This document shows positions 11,640 through 24,201 of a stretch of 64,000 bases of DNA, in pieces. Position numbers and translations under genes: made by a program. The stretch is from assembly GCA_030544215.1 (NCBI GenBank), contig JARZZO010000002.1, positions 77,569,150 to 77,633,149 on the forward strand. The letters are read 5' to 3'. Under the pieces are notes generated by a model, which saw only the letters and a program-made list of their open reading frames with translations, was not told the origin of the DNA and ran no database searches. Origin of the DNA: Zantedeschia hybrid cultivar (taxonomy: Eukaryota > Streptophyta > Magnoliopsida > Alismatales > Araceae). Each line of letters opens with the position of its first letter. Within the stretch, counting starts at the first letter, position 1.

Positions 11640-14600
11640 GAATAAGATCACCTAAACCATAGGACCTACATACCCCACTCAGGCTCAGCCAATTGCTTCT
11701 GAGATATGGTGCAACACCTCAACACCATACACAAGCACTGTCCAGAGTGAGAAACTGTGATGTACTCAGCTGTGTTCCTTGTGAACAGCCGTTGTACGTG
11801 CACACTCTTCCATTTGTCCAGCTACAAAGAATCTCCATCCTCGGAGGGGCTTTCTATGCTAATTCTTGAGGGTCTTTTTGTATTGGATGCCTCGTCTCCC
11901 ATACATATCCTCACGTGAAAACCTTTGGCACAATACTTACTAATCCGTCTAACCTAGCTACTGTTCCGTTGGGTTCTTATTTGTAGGGCAATCCTTCTCT
12001 CAGAAGGCTGCGCAGGTTTCTGTAGCTCATATGAACTCCCATTGTCGAATATTGTGCCACAACAGTCCACAAGCGGGTAGCTTCCGTAGCACATTCGGCG
12101 TTAAAATCCTGGAGATCAGACGCATGCAGAGTAAAATTCCTCCCTCTTCGAAACAGACGGGGGAGCGGCCGGCCTGTGCCCCCGCAATCCCCGTACTGTG
12201 TGTGCCCTAGCGGATTTTCGATTTTTGGACTTGTCAGAGTTTTGAAACAATAAAGAACTACATGAGAAATTTGAACATATATATGGAAACATCATTCGAA
12301 AATTTCACTAGCTAGTCTCCAAGTACTAGTAAAGTTGTGCACAGCAGATTATGTTGCTCATGGGAACCATATGCTGCGATGGGCGATCACTTGAAGTATG
12401 CATATATCTGCATTTATTAGGTTCCGAGGACGAGATGGAGAACACCACCCTTCCTGTCTTCTTCGTTGCCACCTCCACCTCTCTCTCCATACAGGAGCGG
12501 TGTGGTGAACAGTGAAAACGACTCGCGAGGATAAGACGACGGCGGCAGAAAGATGGAAACATTTCGATCCCTGCGTCGAGGTGAAGCCGCAATTATGTGC
12601 TGATAGGGAAGGGAAACCCACACTCGCAGCCGCGCCTAACATGATTTAAACCCTGTTCATATTTATCTAACTGTGCCTCGTTAACACTCTTGAAAGACCT
12701 GTTTAGCGTTTAATAAGAAAGATGAAGGTGGAGAACATGCATGCATCTCTCTCTACCTCTCCCTTTCACTCATAAGTACTACCAGTGGAACTTAACTCTA
12801 TTGATCAGCGTCATATCCGACTACTAGTCCTTGCTTAGATTGGTGAGTCAGTGGACTGGTCTTCATGCTTGTGATTGCCTTCATGATGCTTAAGTTCATG
12901 GCTATACATGCAGGACCAGTACTGATGAGGAAGCATAGTGGGAAACGGCCTCTTCGTGTCTTTTGAGCTGGAGGTACCCAACCGTGTTAAAAAACGAAAG
13001 CGGGAGACGGACCAAGTGAAAGGGACTTGGGCATTCATCACATGCCATGTGTGTATACCCACTTCCGGCCAAACGCCGGATGAAGACGTCTGGGGTTGAT
13101 GGTCATGAACCCTAGCAAGAGCGGGGCCCAGCAGCAATACCAGCTCGTGGGAAGTGCTCATGCTAGTCCCATCCCACAGCTACCCATCTCACCTCCTTTT
13201 GTTTTACCGAGAGAGAGAGAGAGAGAGAGAGAGGTTGTGTAGTTTGTGAGGTGTGAGGTAAACAGGGAAAGGGGGGCATATGCTGTCCCAGAAGAATGGG
13301 GTAGCTGCCTCATCCCCACCACTCACGTAACAACAAGCAAGCGGAGCAAGGGGTGGTCACTGCAGAAGAACCCCGTTTTGGCTCTCGACACCTTCCCGCT
13401 CCTGGACAAGCCATGGTCCTGTCACGGGCATCGGCCATTTTCCATTCCATGCCCGTACGCCTCCTCCCCCACATGCCCCTCTCTCTCTCTCACACACACA
13501 CACATTGCTGTTCTTTCTCACAGTGAAAAGGGTGATGGGGAGTGGGAAAGCTACGGGCTCACATGAGGGTTTCCCCCGAGTATGTGACACTACAAGCTCC
13601 TAGCCTCCTGCCGGCAGCTTTAAGGACCATTTTGATGATTCATGTGCCGAGGTACAAGAAAACCAAACATGGTGCGAGGGAACAGGGCACATGGGTTCTG
13701 ATGGGTTTCCACTCCTCTTTTCTTCTCTTCTCATCACCTTCTTCTTCTACTTCTACTTCTTGGCAACTGATCCTTGTTTCCGCGTTTGGGCTTTCCATGC
13801 ACTGTTCACTTCCCTGGAATCTCTTGCACCAACAGTGGGGTGCTTACAAATAATTGTGATCTGAGATCTGAGCCTTCTGGGACAAACCAGCCGCTGATTG
13901 CCTGATGTCTGGTTTCCTCCATCCACGTGGGCCCCCGGGATCAGCATCAAGATCTGGAATGGTGTTACGTCTTCTCCGGTAGTCCACATGATCAACGGTC
14001 CCTGATGACTTGCATGAACGCATGATTTTTAGAGTCCCTTTCGTTTCCCGATCATGGTCTTCCCACTCGCATTTCTACTTGTCCCCAGAGCAAGAAATAT
14101 TGTCCAAATGTGGCACTAAAACCCCTAGTTCTGCCAATGGAATCACGTCACACTCCGCTTGGGTTGCAGTAAAATGAGGAAATCTCTGATAATTCTATAT
14201 ATAATGCCTGGTTTTGAAAATGGCTAAACTATTTGGCTAGGTTTTTTTCTTTATGTTTCTGTTTTTGCTGGTGTGCGCTAGGTTTTGTTTGAAAGAGACA
14301 CAGCGATTAATACGTTGGTATTAGGGGTATAATAACCGAATAGATAAGACATGCAGACAAAAAGTTCAAGTTCATGGAGTACTTGGTTTGTTTGGTTGGC
14401 AGGAAAACACATGGACCAAAACCAAAACCAGTGGAGGAGCTGGATTTGCTCTACAACACTCATAATTCTTAAAATTCAAAACAAAAATAAAGGAAAGAAC
14501 ACGCGAGTGCAATCGTCGGTAGAATATTCTATGATTTTATCCATTTTACGTCAAACCAAACACCAGAGAAAAGCTCCTGTGAAGTAGAACAACAAAAGGA

Positions 14601-15800
14601 AAACCAGCTTTTTACATCAGCGCTTCTCCGAACTTTGTTTGTTTATCCAAACGTCTCATGTACTTTGTTTTCCCCCAAACATTTGCCTACAGACCTTGTC
14701 TAGCTACAACACCCCTTAATGACCCGTCGATCGGTCTCATCCTGGTGAGGCCCCTCGAATATTCCCCTATGGAGGGCCATCCTTAGGGGTGGGTTCCTTG
14801 ATGATGATGGATCGAATGGTTGGGATACTCCGATCAGCATGTAGCTGTCGAGGGAGATTTGTCAAGGGAACAGCCTAATCCTTGTCCATCCATGACGACA
14901 AATTAGGGGTTATGCCAAAGCTTTGATTTAGTAAATTACTATTACATGATCAGATGTCACAGGTTTACATGCTCCGTTGACCTTTTGTGCCTCCGGTGGA
15001 CCCAAGCGAGGGAGATTCCTCTGCGGTGCTAATCGAAAGATTGGCCACCATCTTAGCCAGAATCAGACGGCTGGGGTCCTCCAATCAGGCGGATATCTCT
15101 AGATTGGCATTTCTTGGGTTTAAACCGGGTGAAGGTGTGATGCTTGCCAAATTCCCAAGGTGGCGTCGGTTTGTTTTGGCCCAAACGTGTTCCCCGGTCG
15201 GACCGGACACTCTCCCCCCATGATTTGACAAACGGATGGGTGGGATTCTCTTTTAGAGCGCCCACGTACACCCGGACCCGTTCACCTCCAAATATGTCTT
15301 GACCTACTCTTGCATGACCCAAAGCCCTTGCATCACCATCCTGGCACGTGCAAACAAAGGGTAATGTGAGGAATTGGGAGATGCATCCACGCACGTACAC
15401 TCAAGTAACTCAAGTTAACGCATGTTGTTACATAATGTGATGTTGAGATGGTCCAACACATTAATAGAATGTTGTTCAAAAGATTCATACATATGCATAG
15501 ATCCCTGTCAAGAGTTGGACTTCACGAGTATAAGAAATGAGAAAAAAAACAATAGCGTAATGTCATGATAGTTTGCTGTTATGGGATCTATGAAAGTAAT
15601 TATACATGATCTTATATATGTTTACTTTTGTATAGAAATTATTTTCAAATGTAAACTCGTATCCTCCAAGTTACATTATTAGAACAGCCTTAATACATAG
15701 ACATGCATGGGCATTCCAATGGAATGACGTTAGTGTTACTCTTAATAAATACACATGCTTAGATTATCACATAATAAAGGTGGGTACATGGTTGACATAT
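11640..15800. other. Intergenic region without a supported gene
   Basis: Mixed-composition sequence with several overlapping short frames on both strands (for example around 12330-12640, 12835-13160 and 13250-13850). None shows a recognised domain, consistent codon use or splice structure. A GA microsatellite lies at about 13209-13233 and a short CT/CA tract at about 13480-13505. Non-coding transcripts cannot be excluded. Confidence 0.5.
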
Positions 15801-15804
15801 GATC

Positions 15805-16035
15805 CTACTTTGTTTGTAGAATAAGTTATTACGTGGGACCCACTTACGGAATAATGTATATTAAAATAAGAGGTATTCTGATTTGATAGTTTTGTAAGAC
15901 TCGCTGATAGAATAAGAAGAATAAGTAATTCTTAGGTCTAAAGTGGAATGACTTATTCTTCTTATTTTTCAGATACTTTATTTTGCATGATATAAGTCAT
16001 TCATTGTTAAAATAAAATAGCCTAAAGAGAAGGGT
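15805..16035. mobile_element. MITE-like fragment related to the 8.6-11.6 kb termini
   Basis: It starts near ACTTTGTTTGTAGAATAAG and contains ATTAAAATAAGAGGTATTCTGATTTGATA-like wording (split over about 15860-15890). This matches the terminal segments at 8573 and 11500. It also has inverted internal words (AGTAATTC... / ...GACTTATTC). The right end is unclear. Confidence 0.45.
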
Positions 16036-17357
16036 GTAAGAATAGCCTCAGCAGTGATATGGCATCCAATGAAGTGATAATCTTCTTCATGCACGCAAGA
16101 ACTCTCACTAGCAATCATTTCTTCTCACTCTTTCTCCTTATTGTTCATATATTTCTCTGTCTTTTTCTCTCTTTCCATCTATCTTTATGCAAGTGTATGT
16201 ACCTGCACACACATGGGTGTGCATGCTTGTGCGCGCCAATGCCAGTGGCAGTGCAAGCAAAGCGAAGATGTGTGATGGAGCCTGCACGACTCAGTGAGCC
16301 ATGACTCGCGAGCTTGGGTGACTGCCACGTACAGTCCAGGTTCTTCTGTAGGACGTATGACGTGACTTCCAAGATGGAGATGATGGGTGGTGGTGTCACA
16401 TGGATTCCCCTGACAACTTGGACCATGGTCCAAGGCCAGCCATGGAGCCATATACGGCCCTGACCAGTGAGCACCCCACACTTCCCTTCCTATGTTGCCA
16501 TCTCAAACACCATGTAATAAGCAATTACATGTTCATATATATTATAGATGACTACATACACTACACTACACTGTTGCTACATGTCCGTTCTTCCCCTTTC
16601 TTTTTATCTTCCCTGAAGATCCCCCTGTACATCTCCTTAAATCTATGAATTCTTAGCTAACTTTCTCACACAGCGACGCAGGTCGACCACCCTTGGGAAG
16701 TGCACCCCGCGGGAAGAGGACAGCGTTCCTTTTTTCTTATTGGAAATGGGGACGAGAAGGGAACAAAAGACGAACTTTCTTATAATAATCACCACGGACC
16801 TGGAGGGCCTCATCAAGGCTTAAATTAAGAACGCCCTATAAACCACATTCTAAGCTCGGATTTGGACGTGGTGGGTCTCCTCTGGGAAGCCCCACCCTCG
16901 TTTTTGGATTGTGCCCCTTGTTGCCTAATGTGGGAATTTAATGGCGACCATGGCTGGCGCAATTGATGCTGGGGATGGTGCAATCCGGTGTGTTCTCCTC
17001 GTCCGTGGCCCTCGCAATTGATGGGGGTGGGGCTGGGGTTTGGATTCTCTGGTGCTGCTTCCACTCGGGTGATTACACCGGTCTTAATTTACTTTGCCGT
17101 TTTATTTTGGTGCGATTAAGTGCGTTTGTACTGATGCTCTTGTGCTTGTTATCCTCCATCATTAGTTTTTTTTCTACCCTTTTCTTATTAGGGTCCCCCC
17201 CACCGCCTTCCTCCAACCTTAGTTGAAGACATGGCTGCTGTGGCAGTGTTTGACAGTGTCTATGGATTTTGAGGAGCCAAGTTAGAGAAGGGGTGAGGGT
17301 CTCTCTCTCTCTAGTGTCTACAAGTTAGAGAGAGATACTGAGGAGGGTCTCTTTCTC
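16036..17357. other. Intergenic, upstream of the bHLH gene
   Basis: No gene is supported. An 18-bp perfect palindrome CTTGGACCATGGTCCAAG lies at 16417-16434. GC content and CT-rich tracts increase towards 17300, consistent with approach to a promoter. Confidence 0.45.
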
Positions 17358-17364
17358 TATATAT
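17358..17364 (+). promoter_or_regulatory. Candidate TATA box of the bHLH gene
   Basis: TATATAT lies in a strongly CT-rich stretch (17300-17400) about 450 bp before the bHLH start codon. That implies a 5' leader of roughly 420 nt. The leader ends in a GA repeat just before the ATG (about 17796-17813). CT/GA tracts around plant promoters can act as GAGA-type elements. The call is inferred from position and sequence only. Confidence 0.4.
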
Positions 17365-17816
17365 CACTCTCTCTCTCTTGTTTTCTTTTATCCTGCTCCG
17401 GGAGCTCGGCTTTTTGAAGCAGGGAAAAGCTCTTCTCCTTTCCTGACTTCTCACGTGTGAGCTTTTCAGCAACATACACAGACCCCACTCCCCCTTTCAG
17501 CCCCTCCCCACCACCACTAGAGAGAGAGGGAGAAGAGGCTTCTCCTTCTTGTGGATGGTGGTGGGTTTTTATATGGTTTTGAAGGGGTGGTGAGAAAAGT
17601 GGGTTTTGGTGCCAAATGATTGTAGTGTTATGAGTTCCTCCGGGTAGGGATGCGGGGTTGCTGCTCCCTTGGTGGGTAATAGTAAGCTCATGGGAGCCCA
17701 TAGCAAGGAGGAGAGGTGTTTGGAAAGAAGTGTAGAGAGGGAGAGAAGCTTGTGAGCTTGCCAGGTTGATGAAGTGAGGAAGAAGAAGAAAGGGAAAGAG
17801 AGAGAGAGAGAGCACC

Positions 17817-20787
17817 ATGACACTAGAAGCGCTCTCTTCCAACGACTTCTCCAGCTTCGTCGTCTACGACACCATCTCCGCTACCAACCCCCACCACTAC
17901 GCCAATCCCTCCCCGGCGGCGCTCTTCCCGACCGACAATGCCGGCGGCGAGGGCCTGAAGTCGACGGCGGGCCTGGCCGCCGCCATTCTGGGCAGCCCAA
18001 CGGCTGAGCCGCCCTGCGGGCGGCCGAGCTGCTCCTCGACGGCGCGGGGAGCGACGGCGCCGCCTCCCCCGCCGGCCCCGCCGGCCGCTCAGGGGCGGAA
18101 GAAGCGGCGACGGAGGCCGCGGAGCTGTAAGAACAAGGAGGAGGCCGAGAGCCAGCGGATGACCCACATTGCCGTCGAGCGCAACCGCCGTCGCCAGATG
18201 AACGAGCACCTGGCCGTCCTCCGCTCCCTCATGCCCGAGTCCTACATCCAGAGGGTTCGCCACCCACCCCCTTCCCTGCTAATTTGCTTGCTTCTTAGCT
18301 TTCTTTGCTCAATCCTTGCTAAAAAAACCCAATCTACCAAAGGATTTGGCCAAGACCCATCACTAGTAAGCTCCTTGCCAGCTTCCTCCGTACTGCAAAG
18401 AACATGCTGTGATCGATGCCATTCCATGTGCGGGCATAAACACCTGTGACTGCTGATGTAACGGAGGAAAAGGAGCCATGAACAGTAGCCACTTATAGCA
18501 GCGCCAGTTGTGGCTGACATAGCAAAATTCTGGCCTTTGTTAGATCCTTTCTCTATAAGTCCTTCTTTGAAGACGTCAAATTTGGTTCTTGCTCTTGCGT
18601 TGCGTTGCTGGCCTTCCTGTGATTATTTTATCTTCACCATGTTGTTCTCCTTGTTCGTCTTGGTTGTCCACAGGGGGACCAGGCCTCGATAGTGGCAGGC
18701 GCCATTGACTTCGTGAAGGAGCTCGAGCAGCTTCTGCAGTCGCTGGAGGCGCAGAAGAGGTCGCTGCAGCAGCAGCTGCAGCAGAGGAGGAGGGCGTGTG
18801 GGAGAGGAGGGGTGCAGCTGGAGAAGGGCGTCGAGGGTTCGGCGGACGGCGAGGGCGACCCGCCGCCGTTTTCGCAGTTCTTCGCGTACCCGCAGTACAT
18901 GTGGTGCCACGGGCCGAGGGAGTACTCACCGGCGACGTCGGAGGGGGGGCACCGGGGGGCGCCGGCGGGGGCGGTGGCGGACATCGAGGTGACGCTGATA
19001 GAGACGTTCGCCAACCTGAGGATACTGTCGCCGAAGCGGCCGGGGCAGCTGCTGAAGATGGTGGCGGGGTTCCAGTCGCTGCATCTCACCATCCTCCACC
19101 TCAACGTCACCACCATGGACCTCGTCGTGCTCTACTCTGTCAGCGCCAAGGTATGCACAACGTACAGCATAGTGCAGTGCTACTCTCTCTCTCTCTCACT
19201 ACATTTCTCTCTCTTTGAGGTTATCATTATAATGCAGTGATGCATATGGTCCGCTTTGATCAAGCGCCTAGCTGTGTGTGTATTTGTATACGTATTTGCT
19301 CCTACTCTCAAGCTGTGCATCTCTCTCTTCTTCTCTTTCCATGTGAATGTGTGCATGAATGATGAAACAAATCAATGTTTTCTTGGACCAGGAGAAGTTC
19401 CACTTTTTCTCTCTCTGTGACTGTTGTTGAAGGCTTTCTCACAACAGTCTCCCTCTCTCTCCCTCATTGTTGCTTTCTTTTTGTTTTAAATGTTGTATGT
19501 CTCTCTCCCTCTCATCTTTCTCTTTGACTCCCTCCCTCTCTCTAGAAGAATATTATAGCTTTCTTTAACTTGCTCCGTCACTCTCTTCCTTCTCTCTCTA
19601 CACTATTTACCTCAAAAAATTTCAGAGGAATGTTACTTTCTTGTGCTTGCACTCTCTCCCTTTCTTCTCTCATTCATGGTAGTTTCTAGTTTTTATTTTT
19701 TTGGAAGACCATTGCTTTATTAACTCTCCCTCTCTCTCTCTCTGAGCATACGTCTGACTATTACTTTCTTAAACCCGGGGATGTTCTTGCTTCTTGTGTC
19801 ATGCTTAAGTAGCTGGATCATGTACTGATGTAGGCCGGCATTTCATCACTCTCGATGAAAAGATGCCCTCTCTTCCTCCATTTCTTATTATTGATGAGAC
19901 AAGGAAGGCATAGATTCTCTCCTTGGGTTTCATTACAAAGCCATCTTCCTCCATCCTTACTCAAGGAGGAGGAAAACAGTGTGCCTTGGACTTAGTTAAA
20001 AAGCCAGGCCCTGTAAACGGCAAGGGTGTTGTCAAGCTGTATGGAATTTCCTTGGGAGCCTAAAGGAAACAACAGAGTAACAAACAAATTCCCTTTTGCA
20101 CTTTCAAAGTTTTTTAAAGCAAAAGAAAACACTGGTTTTCAGACCCTACACACCTGCATTGTCCTCCTTGTATGATGCATGAAAGAACTGATCACCCCCA
20201 TCTGAACTTGATAATAATGGTGGCCATGGGGTCCAACCATAATAAATTCACATGATTGCAAACAGTTTTAACAAGACTTGCAGCCCTCAAATCAGCTGGT
20301 CTCCATAAGACAACAAGCAGGCAGCACTTGAACAGTCCTCCCATTTATTCTTTAATATACATCCATCTCCCTGGTGATTAAAGTTGCTTTATCCCCCCCA
20401 TCTGACCATGGAGGAGTAGGGTGGATCCACATTGGGATACAGGTTTTGTGTGTTTGTGATGGCAGAGGAGGGCAGCCCCCCCCCCCTTCCTGTGATGGCT
20501 TCCTGCTCATGGGTCCCCCACCTGTTGGGATCTTGCAGTGCTGTGCATGAACAATGTAGCACCATTAATGCAATCTCCCTCCAGCACACACACACCTCCA
20601 TTGTTATATCAGCATACTGCAGGTCTCTTCACAGGTCTGTTCCTCCTCTTGCCGAGCCCTCACACCCGCATTATTCTCCTTGCTGCAGGTGGAGGAAGGA
20701 TGTAACCTGACCTCGGTAGACGACATTGCTGCTGCAGTGCACCACATGCTATCCCTAATCGAAGCCGAGGCTGCCCTCAGCTGCTGA
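17817..20787 (+). CDS. Group Ia bHLH transcription factor (bHLH94/96-like)
   Basis: DNA-binding transcription factor of the plant subgroup that includes bHLH94/96/70 and is related to SPEECHLESS, MUTE and FAMA. Three exons are visible: 17817-18254, 18674-19150 and 20689-20787. Both introns are GT-AG and phase 0, giving 337 residues. A basic stretch RKKRRRRPR (about 94-102) looks like a nuclear localisation signal. The basic region has the H117-E121-R125 pattern that contacts E/G-boxes. Helix 1 ends at the first splice site (ESYIQR), and exon 2 resumes with [20 protein letters not shown] (helix 2). The family-typical start of exon 2 and the C-terminal ACT-like domain (about 249-331, crossing the second splice) support the model. 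The linker is Pro/Ala rich. Intron 2 (1.5 kb) is rich in CTCTCT tracts. Which member of the subgroup it is, and its developmental role, cannot be told here. Confidence 0.93.
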
Positions 20788-23661
20788 GGAGGTGTAAGAA
20801 GAAGAAGACAAGTCTGGGGGGGCTCTGGCTAGCCCCCACCCCCCCTCCCCCCGACCCCCTTGCCATGTTGCAGCAAGAAGATGCCACTTAGTACTTACTA
20901 CCCTTTCATCTCCTTCCTCTCCTTCTCTCTATGTTCCTCTCTTCATGCTCATGGTGATGTAAAGCTCTGGTTTTGGCTAAGGTCATTGCTAGTTTCAGTC
21001 GTCTCTAGGTGCAGTTTCACGGTTGGTGATGGGTGGGACGTGGCGCGTTCTGGGCCATCGGATCAAACAATGGTGAAAAAGTTCACTGATCCAAGGGCCA
21101 GGATAATAAGTACTTCCCTCGCATGTAATTTGCTTAGTTTGCAGAAGTTGGAATTTTCCGTTTTTTTAACTTGCAAGTGTAAGGTGGCTGAGGAGATTTA
21201 GTTGGGTGACTCTGAGGGAAATCTGGATAAATATGAAATAAAAAAAAATGTCATTACGTCAAAGATTTTGCATTTGTCTTATCGTACCTCTCGAAAATTT
21301 TAATTTTTCTTTGGCTTTTAAAATCATCAATTGTTTTATTTGGGTGGTTCAAAAAGAGTCCGAGTTGGTGCGTCGCTGGGAGCATTTTAATTTGGTGTGG
21401 ATTGTAATGCTATTGTTATTACCATATGATCTTCAAAACTCGATGATCTGTAATATGATGTAAAAAAATCTGTTTTTTGTAAAATAAAAATAAAAATTGC
21501 TGAGTTCGACAGATTGAACAATTATTGGAAGAATACGTTCTGTTTCCACGTGATTAAACAGTTCGGACCAATGCATATGCCTAGTTCACTGAATCCTAAT
21601 TATTGTAAAACGTACATAAAAAGAAAGCAAAATGTTTAAATTTTAGGCACCAAACAAAAATTGTTGTGTAAGCGGGATTTTGAAACTCACTAATTTTACG
21701 TAGGGGAAATATTGTCATTTAGTACTATTTTACAACACTTTATAATATTCTATGACACATCAAATAACTCCTTAAATTCTTCTTCTTCATCAAATAAAAA
21801 ATAATAATAGGTTAAATATTTTGCATTCCTTTGAAGAATAACTTGTTTGATTTTTCAATATGGATCTCTTTAAAGATGATAAATTTTAAATAAATATATG
21901 TACTTTGCATATTTTGATATTAGTCTTTGTAAAATTAATATAATTTAATAACAGATCGTACCACTTAAGAATTGTTTAAGGAAGTAAATATTCATATAAT
22001 ATTCTTCAAATCAATGTTAAAATAGAGAAAAATACTCGAAATGACTCTAAAAATAACAAATTAAGTCCTAACAAAGAGTAACAAATGACCGTAACTGCTC
22101 AAGCCTAATAATAATTTTTGGTTTTTAGATTTTTTTTAGATCGTCCGTCAAAGGTGAGTTGTACAGATGCATAGGATATATTTGGGCTAATCTAAAAAAA
22201 TATTTTTTATTTTATTTTGGTTGCACGGGCTGCCGATGCAATATACAGACTACCAATACAACAAGTAAAACTCAAACTCTAAATAGTATAAGTGACTTTT
22301 ACAAAGTGAGTTAGAGTAAAACTCGTGATTAACTACATATAGTAAAATTAAGAACAATTGATGAAAGCAAACGATAAGGAATAAAAATACAAAGGCTAAT
22401 ATGTGAATATGCAAGATACATATACTTATTTCATATTCACTGTGTTATAGAGATCAGTATCCAAAAACTTTAAATTATACATACTTTTCATTCAGTTGAA
22501 AAATAGAATTTGTGGGTGAACGGGCATGTCAGATGTGTGTGTGTCAGATTGTATGTTTTCTCACCTACTTTTCCTGTTGCATTAAGAAATGAAGGGGGCG
22601 TTTGGCAGGGCTGCTAAAGAATAGTAGTTTTGGCTTTCCATAATGTGTTTGTTACTTTGATAGAGACCATGGTTCCATACATCACAGTAAACCTCTATTA
22701 TATGGGCGGTCACTAATTAATGTGACACCTGCTCACAAATTGACCAAAAATTCAGGTGCAGATTTCCAAATCCACTCAGTATTCCTACTCTTCATCCGTA
22801 GTAGTACTTTTGTCATAGATAATAATAGAATTATTTGAAGATATTTTTGTCATTTTTCTCCTTCTGCCATACTTCCTCCTATTTTATTGTTGGATTAGAT
22901 GACTTAATTGATATTTGAAAAATTTTAAATGTCCGAAAGATAAATCATAACCCCACCAAGTTATCAGGGGTGACCTTTTTATTTTAAGGAAAACTGTTTT
23001 GTGACACAAAAATTTGATACAATGTGTGTCAAATTTCCGTGTGACAAAACTTGGCCTTTTCTTATTTTAAGAGGTTTACAAATCTCTCTTCATTGTGATA
23101 GTCTTGACACTATATTAATATCATACTTGTACCTAATCAACTCGTACTAACTCGGACGACTCTTACCGTATCATGACGAATCCGACTCATTAGTACTCAT
23201 GACCATCAGTGCTGCTTAGCAATATTTTGCCAATGTCAATACTTGCTGCTCGGTCTCTTGATGCTTGTCACTGCCCATTGCTTGATGCTAGTTGATGCTT
23301 CTCATTGTTGACGTAAGATATATTGTTATCCATCACCCATTATCCATTGATACCACTACCCCCACCTTGCTTGATGTTAGTTGATGCCTCTTATTGTTGA
23401 AAGAGATTGTTGCCATTACCCATTGTCAGTTGATAACCATACCCCCCACCCTGCTTGATGCTAGTTGATGCCTCTCATTGTTGACATATATACACTAGTG
23501 GATGCAGAAATTCTATTTAGTGGGTCACTAGGACATTAGGTCATAAGTATGGTTGGGCCAATGAGATTTTGAGTTAGGTCATATGGGGTCCCGAGTTAGG
23601 TCAGCCGTGACTGCATATATAGACTGTTGTCCATCACATATTATCCATTGATATTACAATC
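20788..23661. other. bHLH 3' region and AT-rich intergenic DNA
   Basis: The first few hundred bases after the stop are probably the bHLH 3' UTR. The rest is AT-rich with no supported gene. Around 22590 there is a GGGGGCGTTTGGCAGGGCTG word resembling a Tourist-type MITE end, but no matching opposite end was found. A small imperfect palindrome lies at about 22997-23048. From about 23220 to 23490, short GCTTGATGCTAGTTGATGC-type words recur. Confidence 0.45.
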
Positions 23662-23666
23662 TCCCA

Positions 23667-24196
23667 AGATGAAATCCCAAAACCAGGGTGTTGAGTTTCA
23701 AAGGCATAGGCTTATATGCACTGGGACCATAATTTAGAAACCGATATAGGATTAATTGTCTAAAGCCACTATGGGCCAATAGCCAACACTCCCCCTCACG
23801 GCCACCATGGGCCGTGAAAATGAAAGGAGAGGCGAAAGAGGTCAGACCCATGATCAATGCTCTGATACCAAGATGAAATCCCAAAACCAGGATGTTGAGT
23901 TTCAGAGGCATAGACTTATATGCACTGGGACCATAATTTAGAAACCGATATAGGATTAATTGTCTAAAGCCACTATGGGCCAATAGCCAACACTCCCTCT
24001 CACGGCCACCATGGGCCGTGAAAATGAAAGGAGAGGCGAAAGAGGTCAGATCCAGGATCAATGCTCTGATACCAAGATGAAATCTCAAAACCGCGGTGTT
24101 GAGTTTCAGAGGCACAGACTTATATGCACTGGAACTATAATTTAGAAACCGGTATAAGACTAATTGTCCAAAGTCACCATGGGCCAATAGCCAACA
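23667..24196 (-). mobile_element. TRIM retrotransposon with three LTRs in tandem
   Basis: Three copies of a 122-bp LTR (23667-23788, 23871-23992, 24075-24196) are separated by two 82-bp internal segments, so the 204-bp period is exact. Read on the minus strand, each LTR starts TGTTGGCTATTGG. Each internal segment begins directly with TGGTATCAGAGC, the plant initiator-tRNA-Met primer-binding site. It ends in a purine tract (GAGGGGGAG or GAGAGGGAG). The whole 530 bp is flanked by a perfect 5-bp target duplication TCCCA (23662-23666 and 24197-24201). The long minus-strand open frame across it is an artefact of a period divisible by three. It has no coding capacity and needs enzymes from another element. 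Confidence 0.9.
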
Positions 24197-24201
24197 TCCC
24201 A

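Noticed and set aside
12326..13853. Cluster of 60-108 codon frames as possible gene
   Set aside because: No domain, no consistent codon bias, no splice model.
17823..18263. 146-codon minus-strand frame over bHLH exon 1
   Set aside because: Shadow of the sense coding exon, which has a clear bHLH domain.
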